64,000 nucleotides of DNA from an uncultured Roseiflexaceae bacterium (GTDB lineage Bacteria > Chloroflexota > Chloroflexia > Chloroflexales > Roseiflexaceae): NCBI GenBank assembly GCA_937974195.1, contig CALJIC010000139.1:1-64000 (forward strand), given 5' to 3'. The position numbers and the translations under genes are program-made. Below are positions 53,744 to 62,141 of the stretch, in pieces. Within the stretch, counting starts at the first letter, position 1. The number at the start of each line of letters is the position of its first letter. The notes under the pieces were generated by a model. The model worked only from the letters and a program-made list of their open reading frames with translations. It was not told the origin of the DNA and made no database searches.

Positions 53744-54793
53744 ATGACCACCCAGACCAAGATCAACGGCCGGCCGGCGAACACCAATAAGATCGGCCTG
53801 ACCCAGCAGGAGTACCGCGGCGGCGAGACCACGCTCTGCGCGGGGTGCGGCCACAACTCGATCACCAGCCAGATCATCGCCGTGGCCTACGAGCTCTCGC
53901 TCGCGCCGCACCAGATCATCAAGATGAGCGGCATCGGCTGCTCCTCGAAGACCCCGGCCTACTTCCTGAACCGGTCGCACGGCTTCAACACGCTGCACGG
54001 CCGCATGCCATCGGTGACCACCGGCGCGATCCTCGCGAACCGCCACCTGCTGGCGATCGGCGTCAGCGGCGACGGTGACACCGGCTCGATCGGCTTGGGC
54101 CAGTTCAAGCATCTGATCCGCCGCAACGTGCCGATGGTCTACATCGTGGAGAACAACGGCGTCTACGGCCTGACGAAGGGGCAGCACTCGGCCACCGCCG
54201 ACATCGGGCAGAGCCTGAAGTACGCCGGCACCAACGAGCTGCCGCCGATCGACGTGTGCATCGAGGCGCTGGTGGCCGACTGCGGCTTCGTCGCGCGCTC
54301 GTTCGCCGGCGACGCGAAGCAGGTGCGCGAGCTGCTCAAGGCCGCGATGAGCTACGAGGGCACGGCGGTGCTGGATATCATCAGCCCGTGCGTCACCTTC
54401 AACAACGACGAGTCGTCCACCAAGAGCTTCCCGTACGGCAAGGCCCACGAGGAGCGCATCCAGGACATCCAGTTCATCCCGCGCTTCGAGGAGATCCAGG
54501 TGGAGTACGAGGAGGGCGAGGAGCGGATCGTGAAGCTCCACGACGGCCCGGCGGTCAAGCTGAAGAAGCTCGGCCGCGACTACGACCCGACCAACAAGTG
54601 GCAGGCGCTGGAGGTGCTCGAGCAGGCCCGCCGCAACCAGGAGCTCATCACCGGGCTGCTGTACATCGACACCAGCCGGCCGACGCTGCCGCAGCTGATG
54701 CGCCTCACGGACACGCCGCTGGCCGCCCTGCCCGAGGAGCAGCTCCGGCCCTCCCGCGAGCGCTTCGCGCAGGTCATGGCCGAGTTCGACTGA
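53744..54793 (+). CDS. korB: 2-oxoacid:ferredoxin oxidoreductase, beta subunit
   Basis: 349 residues from ATG 53744 (GGAGAAT upstream); 82 bases after korA. CAGCGH at 32-37 holds the [4Fe-4S] ligands with a further Cys later ('SGIGCSSKTPAYF'), and the thiamine diphosphate motif is GDGDTGSIG at 109-117 with 'ENNGVYGLTKGQ'. It carries ThDP and passes electrons to ferredoxin. A perfect hairpin follows the stop codon. Confidence 0.94.
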   Translation: MTTQTKINGRPANTNKIGLTQQEYRGGETTLCAGCGHNSITSQIIAVAYELSLAPHQIIKMSGIGCSSKTPAYFLNRSHGFNTLHGRMPSVTTGAILANRHLLAIGVSGDGDTGSIGLGQFKHLIRRNVPMVYIVENNGVYGLTKGQHSATADIGQSLKYAGTNELPPIDVCIEALVADCGFVARSFAGDAKQVRELLKAAMSYEGTAVLDIISPCVTFNNDESSTKSFPYGKAHEERIQDIQFIPRFEEIQVEYEEGEERIVKLHDGPAVKLKKLGRDYDPTNKWQALEVLEQARRNQELITGLLYIDTSRPTLPQLMRLTDTPLAALPEEQLRPSRERFAQVMAEFD

Positions 54794-54801
54794 TCCAAAG
54801 C

Positions 54802-54832
54802 GAAGCTCCGCCGGCTTCACCGGCGGAGCTTC
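54802..54832. terminator. Hairpin between korB and the convergent small gene
   Basis: GAAGCTCCGCCGG (54802-54814) pairs perfectly with CCGGCGGAGCTTC (54820-54832), 5-base loop, 9 bases after the korB stop. Probably bidirectional. Confidence 0.7.
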
Positions 54833-54855
54833 CCATCACCCACAGACCCCAGGCC

Positions 54856-55134
54856 CTACGCCCGGCGCTTGCTCAGCAGGAAGGCCTCCGCGCCGCAGGC
54901 GCGCGCGTACTCGAGCGCGAAGGCCGCCTCGTCGTCCTCGCGGCCCTCGAGGAAGGCGCGAACCGCCGGCAGCAGCGCCTCGGCGGCGGCGGCGATCTGC
55001 GGCTTGAGGCGCACCCCCGGCCGCTGGGCCGCCAGGATCGCCCCGTACAGCACCGCCCGGTCGGCCTCCCGCGCGAGCTCCTCGGGGCTGGCGCCGACAC
55101 GGCAGGGCGGAAGCGGGTCTCTATCAGATCGCAT
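54856..55134 (-). CDS. Small helical protein, function unknown
   Basis: 92 residues from ATG 55134 behind GAGGAGC. Mostly Ala/Glu/Arg helices ('SPEELAREADRAVLYGAILAAQ', 'LKPQIAAAAEALLPAVRAFLEGREDDEAAFALEYARACGAEAFLL'), no membrane segment, no motif I recognise. It is convergent with korB. Coding is supported by the ribosome-binding site and an amphipathic pattern, not by homology. Confidence 0.5.
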   Translation of the reverse strand: MRSDRDPLPPCRVGASPEELAREADRAVLYGAILAAQRPGVRLKPQIAAAAEALLPAVRAFLEGREDDEAAFALEYARACGAEAFLLSKRRA

Positions 55135-55235
55135 CGCTCGCTCCTCATTCCATTTGTCTGACGCAGGCGCCCTGCGGGCCGCCCGCGTCAGCGCTCCGCG
55201 GAAGGTGTGAAGGGCCTGCGGCTCTGATCTCCTTC

Positions 55236-55430
55236 TTTTTGCCGCTCTGCGGCGACTTCGTCGCCGCAGAGCGGCAGAAAGGTAATTCTGGGGAGGTTTC
55301 GCCTCCCCACACCCCTCCAGCGGCGGGCCGATGGCCCTTCACGGTTCCTCTTCTCTGCCGCTCTCACGAGCGGGAGGCGATTCTGAGGAGGATTCGCCTC
55401 CAGTGGCGGGCCGATGGCCCTTCACGGGCG
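55236..55430 (+). repeat. Tandemly duplicated palindromic repeat cluster
   Basis: Begins with a 16-bp perfect hairpin (55241-55256 / 55260-55275, TTC loop), then GGGGAGG (55290-55296) with CCTCCCC (55302-55308). A 23-base block at 55322-55344 is repeated exactly at 55406-55428, 84 bases on, each after a TTCGCCTCC-type element. This shows a local duplication of part of the repeat. Confidence 0.75.
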
Positions 55431-55471
55431 CCTCACTCGCCGCAGAGCGGCACACAAGAAGTATACGCGAT

Positions 55472-55501
55472 TTGACATCTTCGCATCCACTCTGCTACGA
55501 T
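55472..55501 (+). promoter_or_regulatory. Promoter of the AraC-type regulator
   Basis: TTGACA (55472-55477), 18-base spacer, extended -10 TGC-TACGAT (55493-55501), 56 bases before the chosen GTG start. Confidence 0.65.
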
Positions 55502-55556
55502 CCGCATCGCAGCCGTGAGCCCAGCAAAGACGTTGGGCGTGCGGACGGAGGGGCCA

Positions 55557-57338
55557 GTGTCGTACACACTCCGTATCGGTATGCGCATCGGCTCGGCCGA
55601 CCCCTTCTGGGTCCAGGTGCGCGAGGCAGTCCACCAGCACGCCCAGCAGTGCGGCGTCGAGCTGGTGGAGGTCGACCTCGGGCGCGCTGCGGCCCTCTCG
55701 CGCGATGCCCAGATCGGCTTCGTCGAAGGGCTGCTGGCGCAGGACCTCGACGCGCTGATCAGCGCCTACACCCCCGATCCGCTCGCGTACCGCATCCTCG
55801 CCAGCGGGCTCCCGATCGTCCACCTCACCGAGTCCGATGTGCGGCACCGCCGCTTCATCTCGCCGACCGGCTTCTACGACATCGCCAGGCTCGTCGGCAG
55901 CTACCTGGCCGAGCAGCTGCACGAGGCCGGGACGGTGCTGGTGGTGGGCGGGCTGCTGGCCGGCCACGGCGAGGATGGCCGCAGCCGCCTGGCCGGCATC
56001 GCCGACGCGCTGCGCGAGTACCCGCGCATGCAGATGCTCCACATCCCGAGCGCCTGGCGTCCCGACCACGCCGCCCCTCAGATCGAGGCCGCCCTGCGCG
56101 AGCTGAACGTCGCGCCCGACGCGATCTGCGGCCTCTCGGACTCGCTGGCGCTGGCGGCGCGCGACGCGGCGCGCGCCCTCGGGCTGCTCCGCCCCGAGAC
56201 GCTGGTGGTCGGAATCAACGGCGACCCGCTGGCGCTCAAGGCGATCGCCGAGGGGGACATGACCGCCACCGTGGACACCTCGGCGGCCGAGTTCGGCGCG
56301 CAGGCGGTGGAGCTGGCGTGCGCCCTGGCCCGCGGCGCTGTGCTGCCGCCCCACTTCACCTACCAGATGCGTCTCGTGACCCGCGCCAACGTCGCCGAGA
56401 CGGCCATGGCGAAGCTGATCGCGATCGCCAACCTGCCCAGCCGGCTCGTCGGCGTCAACCGGCGGCGCGACCGCCAGCGGCTGACTCAGATCGAGACCAG
56501 CCAGGCGATCAACCGCCTGATCGGCACGATCGACGACCGGCGCGAGCTGGCCAGCGCGATCGTCGAGCTCATCCGCACGAACTACAACTTCGATGCGGCG
56601 CAGCTCGCGTTCTGGCACGAGGCCGACAGGACGCTGACGCTCAACACGCCGGGGGTGCCGCGCCGGACGCTGGCCGAGGCCGGCCTGCTCGCCCAGGCGC
56701 TCGAGCGCGGCGAGCCGATCTACATCCCGGACACGCGGCACAGCCACCGCTTCCCGCCCGACCCGGCCTGGCCCGAGACGCGCTCGCGGGTGGTGCTGCC
56801 GGTGCGCGCCGGCCGCGCCCTCCAGGGCGTGCTGGACCTGCACAGCAACCGGCCGGTCCAGCGCACGGAGGAGGAGCTGGCCGGGCTCCAGCTTCTGGCC
56901 GACCAGCTCGGCATCGCGCTGCGCAACGCGGACCTGGCCTTCGACGTGCGGGTCGCGCGGGCCGAGAAGGGGCCGGGCCTGGCCTCGCACACCGGCGCGC
57001 TGGTGAGCCGGGCCGTGGCCTACATCCAGCGCCACCACGCCCGCGACCTCTCGCGCCACGAGATCGCCGCCCACGTCGGCGTGAGCGAGAACTATCTCAC
57101 GCAGATCTTCCACCGCGAGTTCGGGCTCTCCCCCTGGGAGTACCTGCACCGCTACCGCGTGGAGCGCGCGAAGGCGCTGCTGCGCGATACAGACGAGAGC
57201 ATCACTTCGGTCGCCGCGCTGGTCGGCTTCGGCGACCCGGCCTACTTCAGCCGGGTGTTCCGCAAGCTGGAGGGCTGCGCCCCGCGCGACTACCGCGAGC
57301 GTGTCCAGCAGCCGGCGAGTATTCTATCGTCCAAATGA
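55557..57338 (+). CDS. AraC-family regulator with periplasmic-binding-protein-like sensor and GAF-like domain
   Basis: 593 residues from GTG 55557, behind GGAGGGG; a GTG at 55515 has no such site. Residues 1-280 are a type I periplasmic-binding (LacI-like) fold without signal peptide: 'LRIGMRIGSADPFWVQVREAVHQHAQQ', 'LDALISAYTPDPLAYRIL', 'LVVGINGDPLALKAIAEGDMTATVDTSAAEFGAQAVELA'. A GAF-like stretch covers about 325-460. The C-terminal AraC double helix-turn-helix is 'ISRHEIAAHVGVSENYLTQIFHREFGLSPWEYLHRYRVERAKALL' to 'FSRVFRKLEGCAPRDYRE' (first residues approximate). It probably senses the ligand imported by the ABC operon directly downstream. Confidence 0.9.
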   Translation: MSYTLRIGMRIGSADPFWVQVREAVHQHAQQCGVELVEVDLGRAAALSRDAQIGFVEGLLAQDLDALISAYTPDPLAYRILASGLPIVHLTESDVRHRRFISPTGFYDIARLVGSYLAEQLHEAGTVLVVGGLLAGHGEDGRSRLAGIADALREYPRMQMLHIPSAWRPDHAAPQIEAALRELNVAPDAICGLSDSLALAARDAARALGLLRPETLVVGINGDPLALKAIAEGDMTATVDTSAAEFGAQAVELACALARGAVLPPHFTYQMRLVTRANVAETAMAKLIAIANLPSRLVGVNRRRDRQRLTQIETSQAINRLIGTIDDRRELASAIVELIRTNYNFDAAQLAFWHEADRTLTLNTPGVPRRTLAEAGLLAQALERGEPIYIPDTRHSHRFPPDPAWPETRSRVVLPVRAGRALQGVLDLHSNRPVQRTEEELAGLQLLADQLGIALRNADLAFDVRVARAEKGPGLASHTGALVSRAVAYIQRHHARDLSRHEIAAHVGVSENYLTQIFHREFGLSPWEYLHRYRVERAKALLRDTDESITSVAALVGFGDPAYFSRVFRKLEGCAPRDYRERVQQPASILSSK

Positions 57339-57389
57339 TCTGTGTTCAATCGTCCAAGACACGCCCCTCATCCTCCTATATGCTAGAGT
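57326..57389 (+). promoter_or_regulatory. Direct repeats and extended -10 upstream of the ABC operon
   Basis: ATCGTCCAA occurs at 57326-57334 (inside the last codons of the regulator gene) and 57349-57357, 23 bases apart. An extended -10 TGC-TAGAGT lies at 57381-57389. Direct repeats about two helical turns apart just upstream of a promoter are the classical AraC-family arrangement. Confidence 0.5.
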
Positions 57390-57728
57390 CACTGTGACCC
57401 GAGCGTATACCGTCTGCAGCACCCCCGGCCGGGCGCCGCAGGGGAGCCGGTGACGCGCGCACCGAGCGGTGGGCTGACGCGGTCGTCCTGGCGGGCGCGC
57501 CGCGCCCATCTCCGCCGCGAGGCGCAGAGAACGGAGCGCCCCTGCACGAAGGCATTCTCGAAGCATATGCTGCAGGAGCCCCCAACGCCCCCCACGCACC
57601 CTCTCTCGGTCACGGAGCGGCAGGAAAAGGGGTTGCCGAGAGCCGACCAACGGGCGTCCGGTCACCCGGCCCAAGGTGCGAGGACACGGGCGCCGCGTAG
57701 CTCCGGCCAGTGAATAGGTACGACACCT
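57339..57728. other. Leader region between the AraC gene and the ABC operon
   Basis: No gene. After the candidate promoter (57381-57389) about 330 untranslated bases remain; 57610-57640 resembles a decayed repeat copy (GAGCGGCAGGAAAAGGGG). Confidence 0.45.
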
Positions 57729-58745
57729 ATGTCCGACAGCGCCAACGGTGGCCGCATTCTGGAGGTCCGCGGCCTCAAAACCTACTTCACCCTCGAAGCC
57801 GGGACTGTCAAGGCCGTCAACGGCGTCGACCTGACGCTCGATAAAGGGCACACCCTAGGCGTCGTCGGCGAGAGCGGCTGCGGCAAGAGCGTGACCGCCA
57901 TGTCGATCATGCGGCTGGTGAAGAGCCCGCCGGGCAAGATCGTGGGCGGTGAGATCCTGCTGCACCAGGGCCAGAACGGCCAGCGCACCACCGTCGACAT
58001 CGCCAAGCTCGACCCGAACGGCGCCAAGATGCGCAGCATCCGCGGGGGCGAGATCGCGATGATCTTCCAGGAGCCGATGACCTCGCTCAACCCGCTCTAC
58101 ACGGTGGGCACCCAGATCGCCGAGACGGTGCAGCTCCACCAGAAGCTGGGCAAGAAGGAGGCGCGCGAGCGGGCGCTGGAGATGCTGCAGAAGGTCCAGA
58201 TCGCGGACGCGCGGCGCCGGCTCGACGAGTACCCGCACCAGCTCTCGGGCGGCATGCGCCAGCGGGTCATGATCGCGCTGGCCCTCTCGTGCAACCCGTC
58301 CCTGCTGATCGCCGACGAGCCGACCACCGCGCTCGACGTGACGGTGCAGGCCCAGATCCTCGACCTCATGCGCCAGCTGCAGGCCGACTTCGGCTCGGCG
58401 ATCATGATGATCACCCACAACCTCGGCGTGGTGTCGCAGATGGCGGACCACGTGGCGGTGATGTACCTGGGCAAGGTGGTGGAGGAGGGGCCGACGCGCG
58501 AGCTGTTCCATAACCCGCTGCACCCCTACACGGTCGGGCTGCTGAACTCGGTGCCGGTGTTGGGGCGCAAGGGGCGCAAGAAGCTGGTGCCGATCCGCGG
58601 CATGGTGCCGAAGCTCACCGAGGAGGTGCGCGGCTGCCCGTTCGCGCCGCGCTGCCCACATGCGATGAAGATCTGCGTCGAGGAGATGCCGGCCTACAAA
58701 GAGATCCAGCCCGGCCACAAGGCCGCGTGCTGGCTGCACCAGTAG
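57729..58745 (+). CDS. ABC transporter ATP-binding protein (DppD/OppD type)
   Basis: 338 residues. Walker A GESGCGKS at 47-54, Q loop 'IAMIFQEPMTSLNPLYTVGTQI', ABC signature 'LSGGMRQRVMIALAL', Walker B 'LLIADEPTTALDVT', H loop 'MMITHNLGVV', and the C-terminal oligopeptide-type extension with Cys cluster ('RGCPFAPRCPHAMKICVEEMP') that in some members binds iron-sulfur. First gene of a family-5 importer operon; works with the second ATPase at 63403. The order ATPase, binding protein, permease, permease, ATPase is slightly unusual. Confidence 0.94.
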   Translation: MSDSANGGRILEVRGLKTYFTLEAGTVKAVNGVDLTLDKGHTLGVVGESGCGKSVTAMSIMRLVKSPPGKIVGGEILLHQGQNGQRTTVDIAKLDPNGAKMRSIRGGEIAMIFQEPMTSLNPLYTVGTQIAETVQLHQKLGKKEARERALEMLQKVQIADARRRLDEYPHQLSGGMRQRVMIALALSCNPSLLIADEPTTALDVTVQAQILDLMRQLQADFGSAIMMITHNLGVVSQMADHVAVMYLGKVVEEGPTRELFHNPLHPYTVGLLNSVPVLGRKGRKKLVPIRGMVPKLTEEVRGCPFAPRCPHAMKICVEEMPAYKEIQPGHKAACWLHQ

Positions 58746-58808
58746 GATGCCGCACGTCTCCGTGCGTGCACCGTCATATATCGGCAGATTCCCAACGAGG
58801 AGGGAACG

Positions 58809-61043
58809 ATGTCTACGGAAGACCCCACCCGCCTGAGCCGACGGCAGTTCCTCCGTATGGCGGCGATGAGCACAGGCGCCGCTGTGCTCGCCGCCTGCGC
58901 CGCGCCCGCCTCTGGCCCGCCGCCGACCACCGCCCCGGCCGCGGAGCCGACCGCGGCGCCGGCCGCCACCGCCGCCCCGGCCGCGGAGCCGACCGCGGCG
59001 CCCGCAGCGCCGGCCGCCACCACCGCCCCGGCCGCAGCTGAGCTGCAGGGCCCCATCCCCTACCCCGAGGGCCAGATCATGGCCGGCGGCCGCGAGCCCA
59101 AGCTCTTCAACCTCGACGAGATGATCCAGTACCGGAAGCTGGACAGCTACAGCGAGCCGGAGTACATCACCCAGCTGGTCGAGGCCGGCAAGCTTCCGCC
59201 GGTGGAGGAGCGCCTGCCCGAGGAGCCGCAGGTCATCCCCAACTCCTTCTTCTCCGATGGGCCGGGCGAGTACGGCGGCGTGATGCGCGACGTGTGGGCC
59301 GCGCCGACCGAGGGCTGGAACTGGGCCGCCGGCATCAGCCAGGGCTGGTTCGGCATCGAGGCGATCGTCCAGGAGCCGCTGGTGATGACCGGCCCGATGT
59401 GGCTGCGCGGCGACAAGCTCGAGCCGGTGCCCAACCTGGCCAAGAGCTGGGAGTGGTCCGAGGACGGCAGGCAGCTGACGATGCACCTCGTGCGGGGCAT
59501 CAAGTGGTCGGACGGCGTGCCGTTCACCGCCGACGACGTGATGTTCACCTGGGAGGACATCATCCTCGACCCCGGCGTGACCCGCGCCTGGACCAAGCGC
59601 AGCGCCTGGCAGATCGACGGCCAGGACATCACGCTCGAGAAGGTCGACGACTTCACCATCCGCTGGACCTTCCCGGTGCCCTTCCCGGCCTACAAGCTGT
59701 TCGACATGAACGAGCTGACCTGGTCGGTGGCGCCCAAGCACGTGCTCGCGCCGTTCCACCCGCGGTACGACAGCTCGAAGGACTACCAGCAGTTCGCCGA
59801 CGCCCTGCCACCTAACTCGCTGCCGGTCGTCACCATGGGCCCCTGGGTCCCGGTCGAGTACAAGACCGACGAGATCATGATCTTCCGCCGCAACCCGTAC
59901 TACTGGAAGGTGGACGAGAGCGGCAAGCAGCTTCCGTACCTGAACGAGATCATCTTCGAGAAGGCCGCCACCGGCGTGATCCGCACCACCAAGGTGCTCG
60001 CCGGCGCCGCCGACCACACGAACGTCGAGAACCCCTCCACCTACCGCGAGGTGGCGACGCGGGCGCAGGACCCCAACGCGCCGTTCCGGATCGAGTGGGG
60101 CCCCGAGACGCTGGGCTTCTCGCTGCTCGTCAACCAGGCCGCGGTCTTCGGCGTGACCGACGAGCGGAGCAAGGCGGTGCGCGAGCTGCTGCGCAACGTG
60201 AAGTTCCGCCGCGCGCTGACCCAGGCGATCGACCGGGACGGCATCGCCAGGGCGGTGGCCGACGGGCCGTTCTTCCGCGCCTGGCCGGGCGGGCTGTACC
60301 CCGGCTCGCAGTTCTTCGACATCAACAGCACGGTCTACTACCCGTTCTCGCCCGAGACCTCCAGGGCGCTGCTGGCTGAGCTGGGCTTCACCGAGACGAA
60401 CAGCGACGGCATCCTGATCTGGCCGAGCGGGCCGCTGCAGGGCGAGCCGCTGCTGCTCGGGCTGTTCGCGATCGAGGACCAGGAGGGCGCGCCGACGATC
60501 GCCGAGGCGCTCGTGCCGCTGTTCAAGGACATCGGCATCCAGGTCAACTACCGCAAGCTGCAGGGCAACGCCGCCACCGAGCTCACCACCACCGGCCAGT
60601 GGGACCTGTACGTCAGCCGCATGGGCCAGGAGTACGGCGTGCCGAACGTCCGCTACCGCGACATCGCGCCGCTGACGCTCGAGAGCCCGGTCTACAACCG
60701 CGCCGCCGAGGGCGTCGAGCGGCCGCTGCAGCCCTTCGAGGAGGAGCTGGTGGCGCTGGCCGAGCAGCTGGTGCAGGAGACCGACTTCGCCAAGCAGAAG
60801 GAGCTGATGGCCCGCTACCAGAAGCTCCACACCGAGAACGTCTACACGATCGGTGTGGTGATCGGGCGCTACGGCCTGGGCATGGCCAAGCGCATCCGGA
60901 ACGTGCCGATCGGCTGCCCGGCCTTCTACTACCAGTGGGACTACAACAACTTCATCCCGGAGCAGCTGTGGATCCCGGCCTCTGAGCAGAGCCAGGTGCC
61001 CGAGACCCGGCCGGACACGATCCCGGAGTACCCGCAGGCGTAG
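58809..61043 (+). CDS. ABC transporter substrate-binding lipoprotein, family 5 (SBP_bac_5)
   Basis: 744 residues, longer than the typical 530-620. A twin-arginine-like motif (S10-R-R-Q-F-L) precedes a hydrophobic stretch and lipobox LAAC with Cys30, so export is probably via Tat followed by lipidation. Residues 35-78 are an Ala/Pro/Thr linker with two near-identical 14-residue units (42-base DNA repeat, 58932-59015). The mature domain shows 'LAKSWEWSEDGRQLTMHLVRGIKWSDGVPFTADDVMFTWED' (family 5 signature) and the late 'LLELGFT'-type region. The ligand could be a peptide, oligosaccharide or metal chelate; it cannot be told from sequence. Confidence 0.92.
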   Translation: MSTEDPTRLSRRQFLRMAAMSTGAAVLAACAAPASGPPPTTAPAAEPTAAPAATAAPAAEPTAAPAAPAATTAPAAAELQGPIPYPEGQIMAGGREPKLFNLDEMIQYRKLDSYSEPEYITQLVEAGKLPPVEERLPEEPQVIPNSFFSDGPGEYGGVMRDVWAAPTEGWNWAAGISQGWFGIEAIVQEPLVMTGPMWLRGDKLEPVPNLAKSWEWSEDGRQLTMHLVRGIKWSDGVPFTADDVMFTWEDIILDPGVTRAWTKRSAWQIDGQDITLEKVDDFTIRWTFPVPFPAYKLFDMNELTWSVAPKHVLAPFHPRYDSSKDYQQFADALPPNSLPVVTMGPWVPVEYKTDEIMIFRRNPYYWKVDESGKQLPYLNEIIFEKAATGVIRTTKVLAGAADHTNVENPSTYREVATRAQDPNAPFRIEWGPETLGFSLLVNQAAVFGVTDERSKAVRELLRNVKFRRALTQAIDRDGIARAVADGPFFRAWPGGLYPGSQFFDINSTVYYPFSPETSRALLAELGFTETNSDGILIWPSGPLQGEPLLLGLFAIEDQEGAPTIAEALVPLFKDIGIQVNYRKLQGNAATELTTTGQWDLYVSRMGQEYGVPNVRYRDIAPLTLESPVYNRAAEGVERPLQPFEEELVALAEQLVQETDFAKQKELMARYQKLHTENVYTIGVVIGRYGLGMAKRIRNVPIGCPAFYYQWDYNNFIPEQLWIPASEQSQVPETRPDTIPEYPQA
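58932..59015 (+). repeat. Two tandem 42-base units in the linker of the binding protein
   Basis: The stretch beginning GCCCCGGCCGCGGAGCCGAC at 58932 recurs at 58974, encoding two 14-residue Ala/Pro/Thr/Glu units of the linker. Confidence 0.7.
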
Positions 61044-61052
61044 CCAGCACCA

Positions 61053-61098
61053 TTACGGATTACGGATTGCGAGCGCGCTCGCAATCCGTAATCCGTAA
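61053..61098. repeat. 46-base perfect palindrome in the ABC operon
   Basis: The 23-base arm TTACGGATTACGGATTGCG... is followed immediately by its exact complement; within each arm TTACGGA is itself repeated. It lies between the binding-protein stop (61043) and the first permease start (61115). Confidence 0.85.
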
Positions 61099-61114
61099 GT
61101 TATGACAACCGCCC

Positions 61115-62110
61115 ATGATTCGCTACCTCACCCGCCGCATCATCTCGCTGATCCCGGTGCTGATCGGCATCAGCATCGCCGCGTTCGTGGTGATCCAGCT
61201 GCCGCCCGGCGACTTCGCCAGCAGCTTCAAGCAGAACCTGATCAACAACGGCGTCAGCGAGCAGGAAGCCGAGCGGCAGGCCAACTCCTTCCGGGCCCAG
61301 TACGGGCTGGACCAGCCGGTGCACATCCAGTACCTGCGCTGGGTCAGCGGGATCATCACCCGCGGCGAGTTCGGCTACTCCTTCGCGTACAAGAAGGACG
61401 TCGGCGAGCTGATCGCCGAGCGCCTGCCGCGCACGGTGATGCTGGCGCTGGCGGCGCACCTGATCTCGACGCTGTTCGGCATCTTGATCGGGATCTACGC
61501 CGCGACCCACCAGTACAGCCTGGGCGATATCGGCGCGACGATTCTGGCCTTCCTCGGGACGTCGGTCCCGCGCTTCTTCCTGGCGCTGGTCATCCTGTAC
61601 TTCCTGGCGTTCACCGTCGGGGCGCAGCACTTCACCAACTTCAACTCGCCGCAGTACGCCTTCGCGCCGTGGAGCTGGGGGAAGGTGGTGGACACCCTCA
61701 GCCACGTGTGGCCGGTGATTGTGATCGCCGGGGTCGGGGGCATCGCGCAGAACATGCGCGTGATGCGCGGCAACCTGCTGGACGTGCTGAACATGCAGTA
61801 CGTCACCACCGCCCGCTCCAAGGGGCTGCGCGAGAGCGGCGTGATCTACAAGCACGCGGTGCCGAACGCGCTGCACCCGATCATCATGTACCAGGGCACG
61901 GTGCTGCCCTACATGGTGGCCGGCGAGCTGGAGGCGGCGATCGTGCTCGGGCTGCCGACGCTGGCGCCGATGTTCTACGGCAGCCTGCTCAACCAGGACA
62001 TCTACGTCTCCGGCGGGTTCCTGCTGATCTACGGGATCCTGCTGGTGGTGGGGAACCTGATCGCCGACCTGGTGCTGATGGTGGTGGACCCGCGCATCCG
62101 GGCATCGTAG
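61115..62110 (+). CDS. ABC transporter permease (DppB/OppB type)
   Basis: 331 residues, six membrane segments. It opens 'YLTRRIISLIPVLIGISIAAFVVIQLPPGDFA', the standard DppB N-terminus. The EAA loop is 'YVTTARSKGLRESGVIYKHAVPNALHPII' (about 230-258), which docks to the ATPases. Periplasmic region after helix 1 about 30-95. Pairs with the second permease 31 bases downstream. The 46-base palindrome lies just upstream. Confidence 0.94.
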   Translation: MIRYLTRRIISLIPVLIGISIAAFVVIQLPPGDFASSFKQNLINNGVSEQEAERQANSFRAQYGLDQPVHIQYLRWVSGIITRGEFGYSFAYKKDVGELIAERLPRTVMLALAAHLISTLFGILIGIYAATHQYSLGDIGATILAFLGTSVPRFFLALVILYFLAFTVGAQHFTNFNSPQYAFAPWSWGKVVDTLSHVWPVIVIAGVGGIAQNMRVMRGNLLDVLNMQYVTTARSKGLRESGVIYKHAVPNALHPIIMYQGTVLPYMVAGELEAAIVLGLPTLAPMFYGSLLNQDIYVSGGFLLIYGILLVVGNLIADLVLMVVDPRIRAS

Positions 62111-62141
62111 CCCGCCGCGCAGAGGAGCAGAGAGAGCAGCT

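Larger units (their letters stand above)
55135..55556. other. Intergenic region with duplicated palindromic repeats and the AraC-gene promoter
   Basis: No gene. Holds the densest cluster of interspersed repeats in the window (55236-55430) and a promoter at 55472-55501. Confidence 0.6.

Noticed and set aside
55236..55430. Possible CRISPR array
   Set aside because: Repeated blocks are palindromic, only two exact copies, step of 84 bases and no unique spacers of even length; fits a duplicated interspersed repeat.
58932..59015. Possible CRISPR-like repeats
   Set aside because: Only two adjacent units, both in frame within a coding linker, no spacers.
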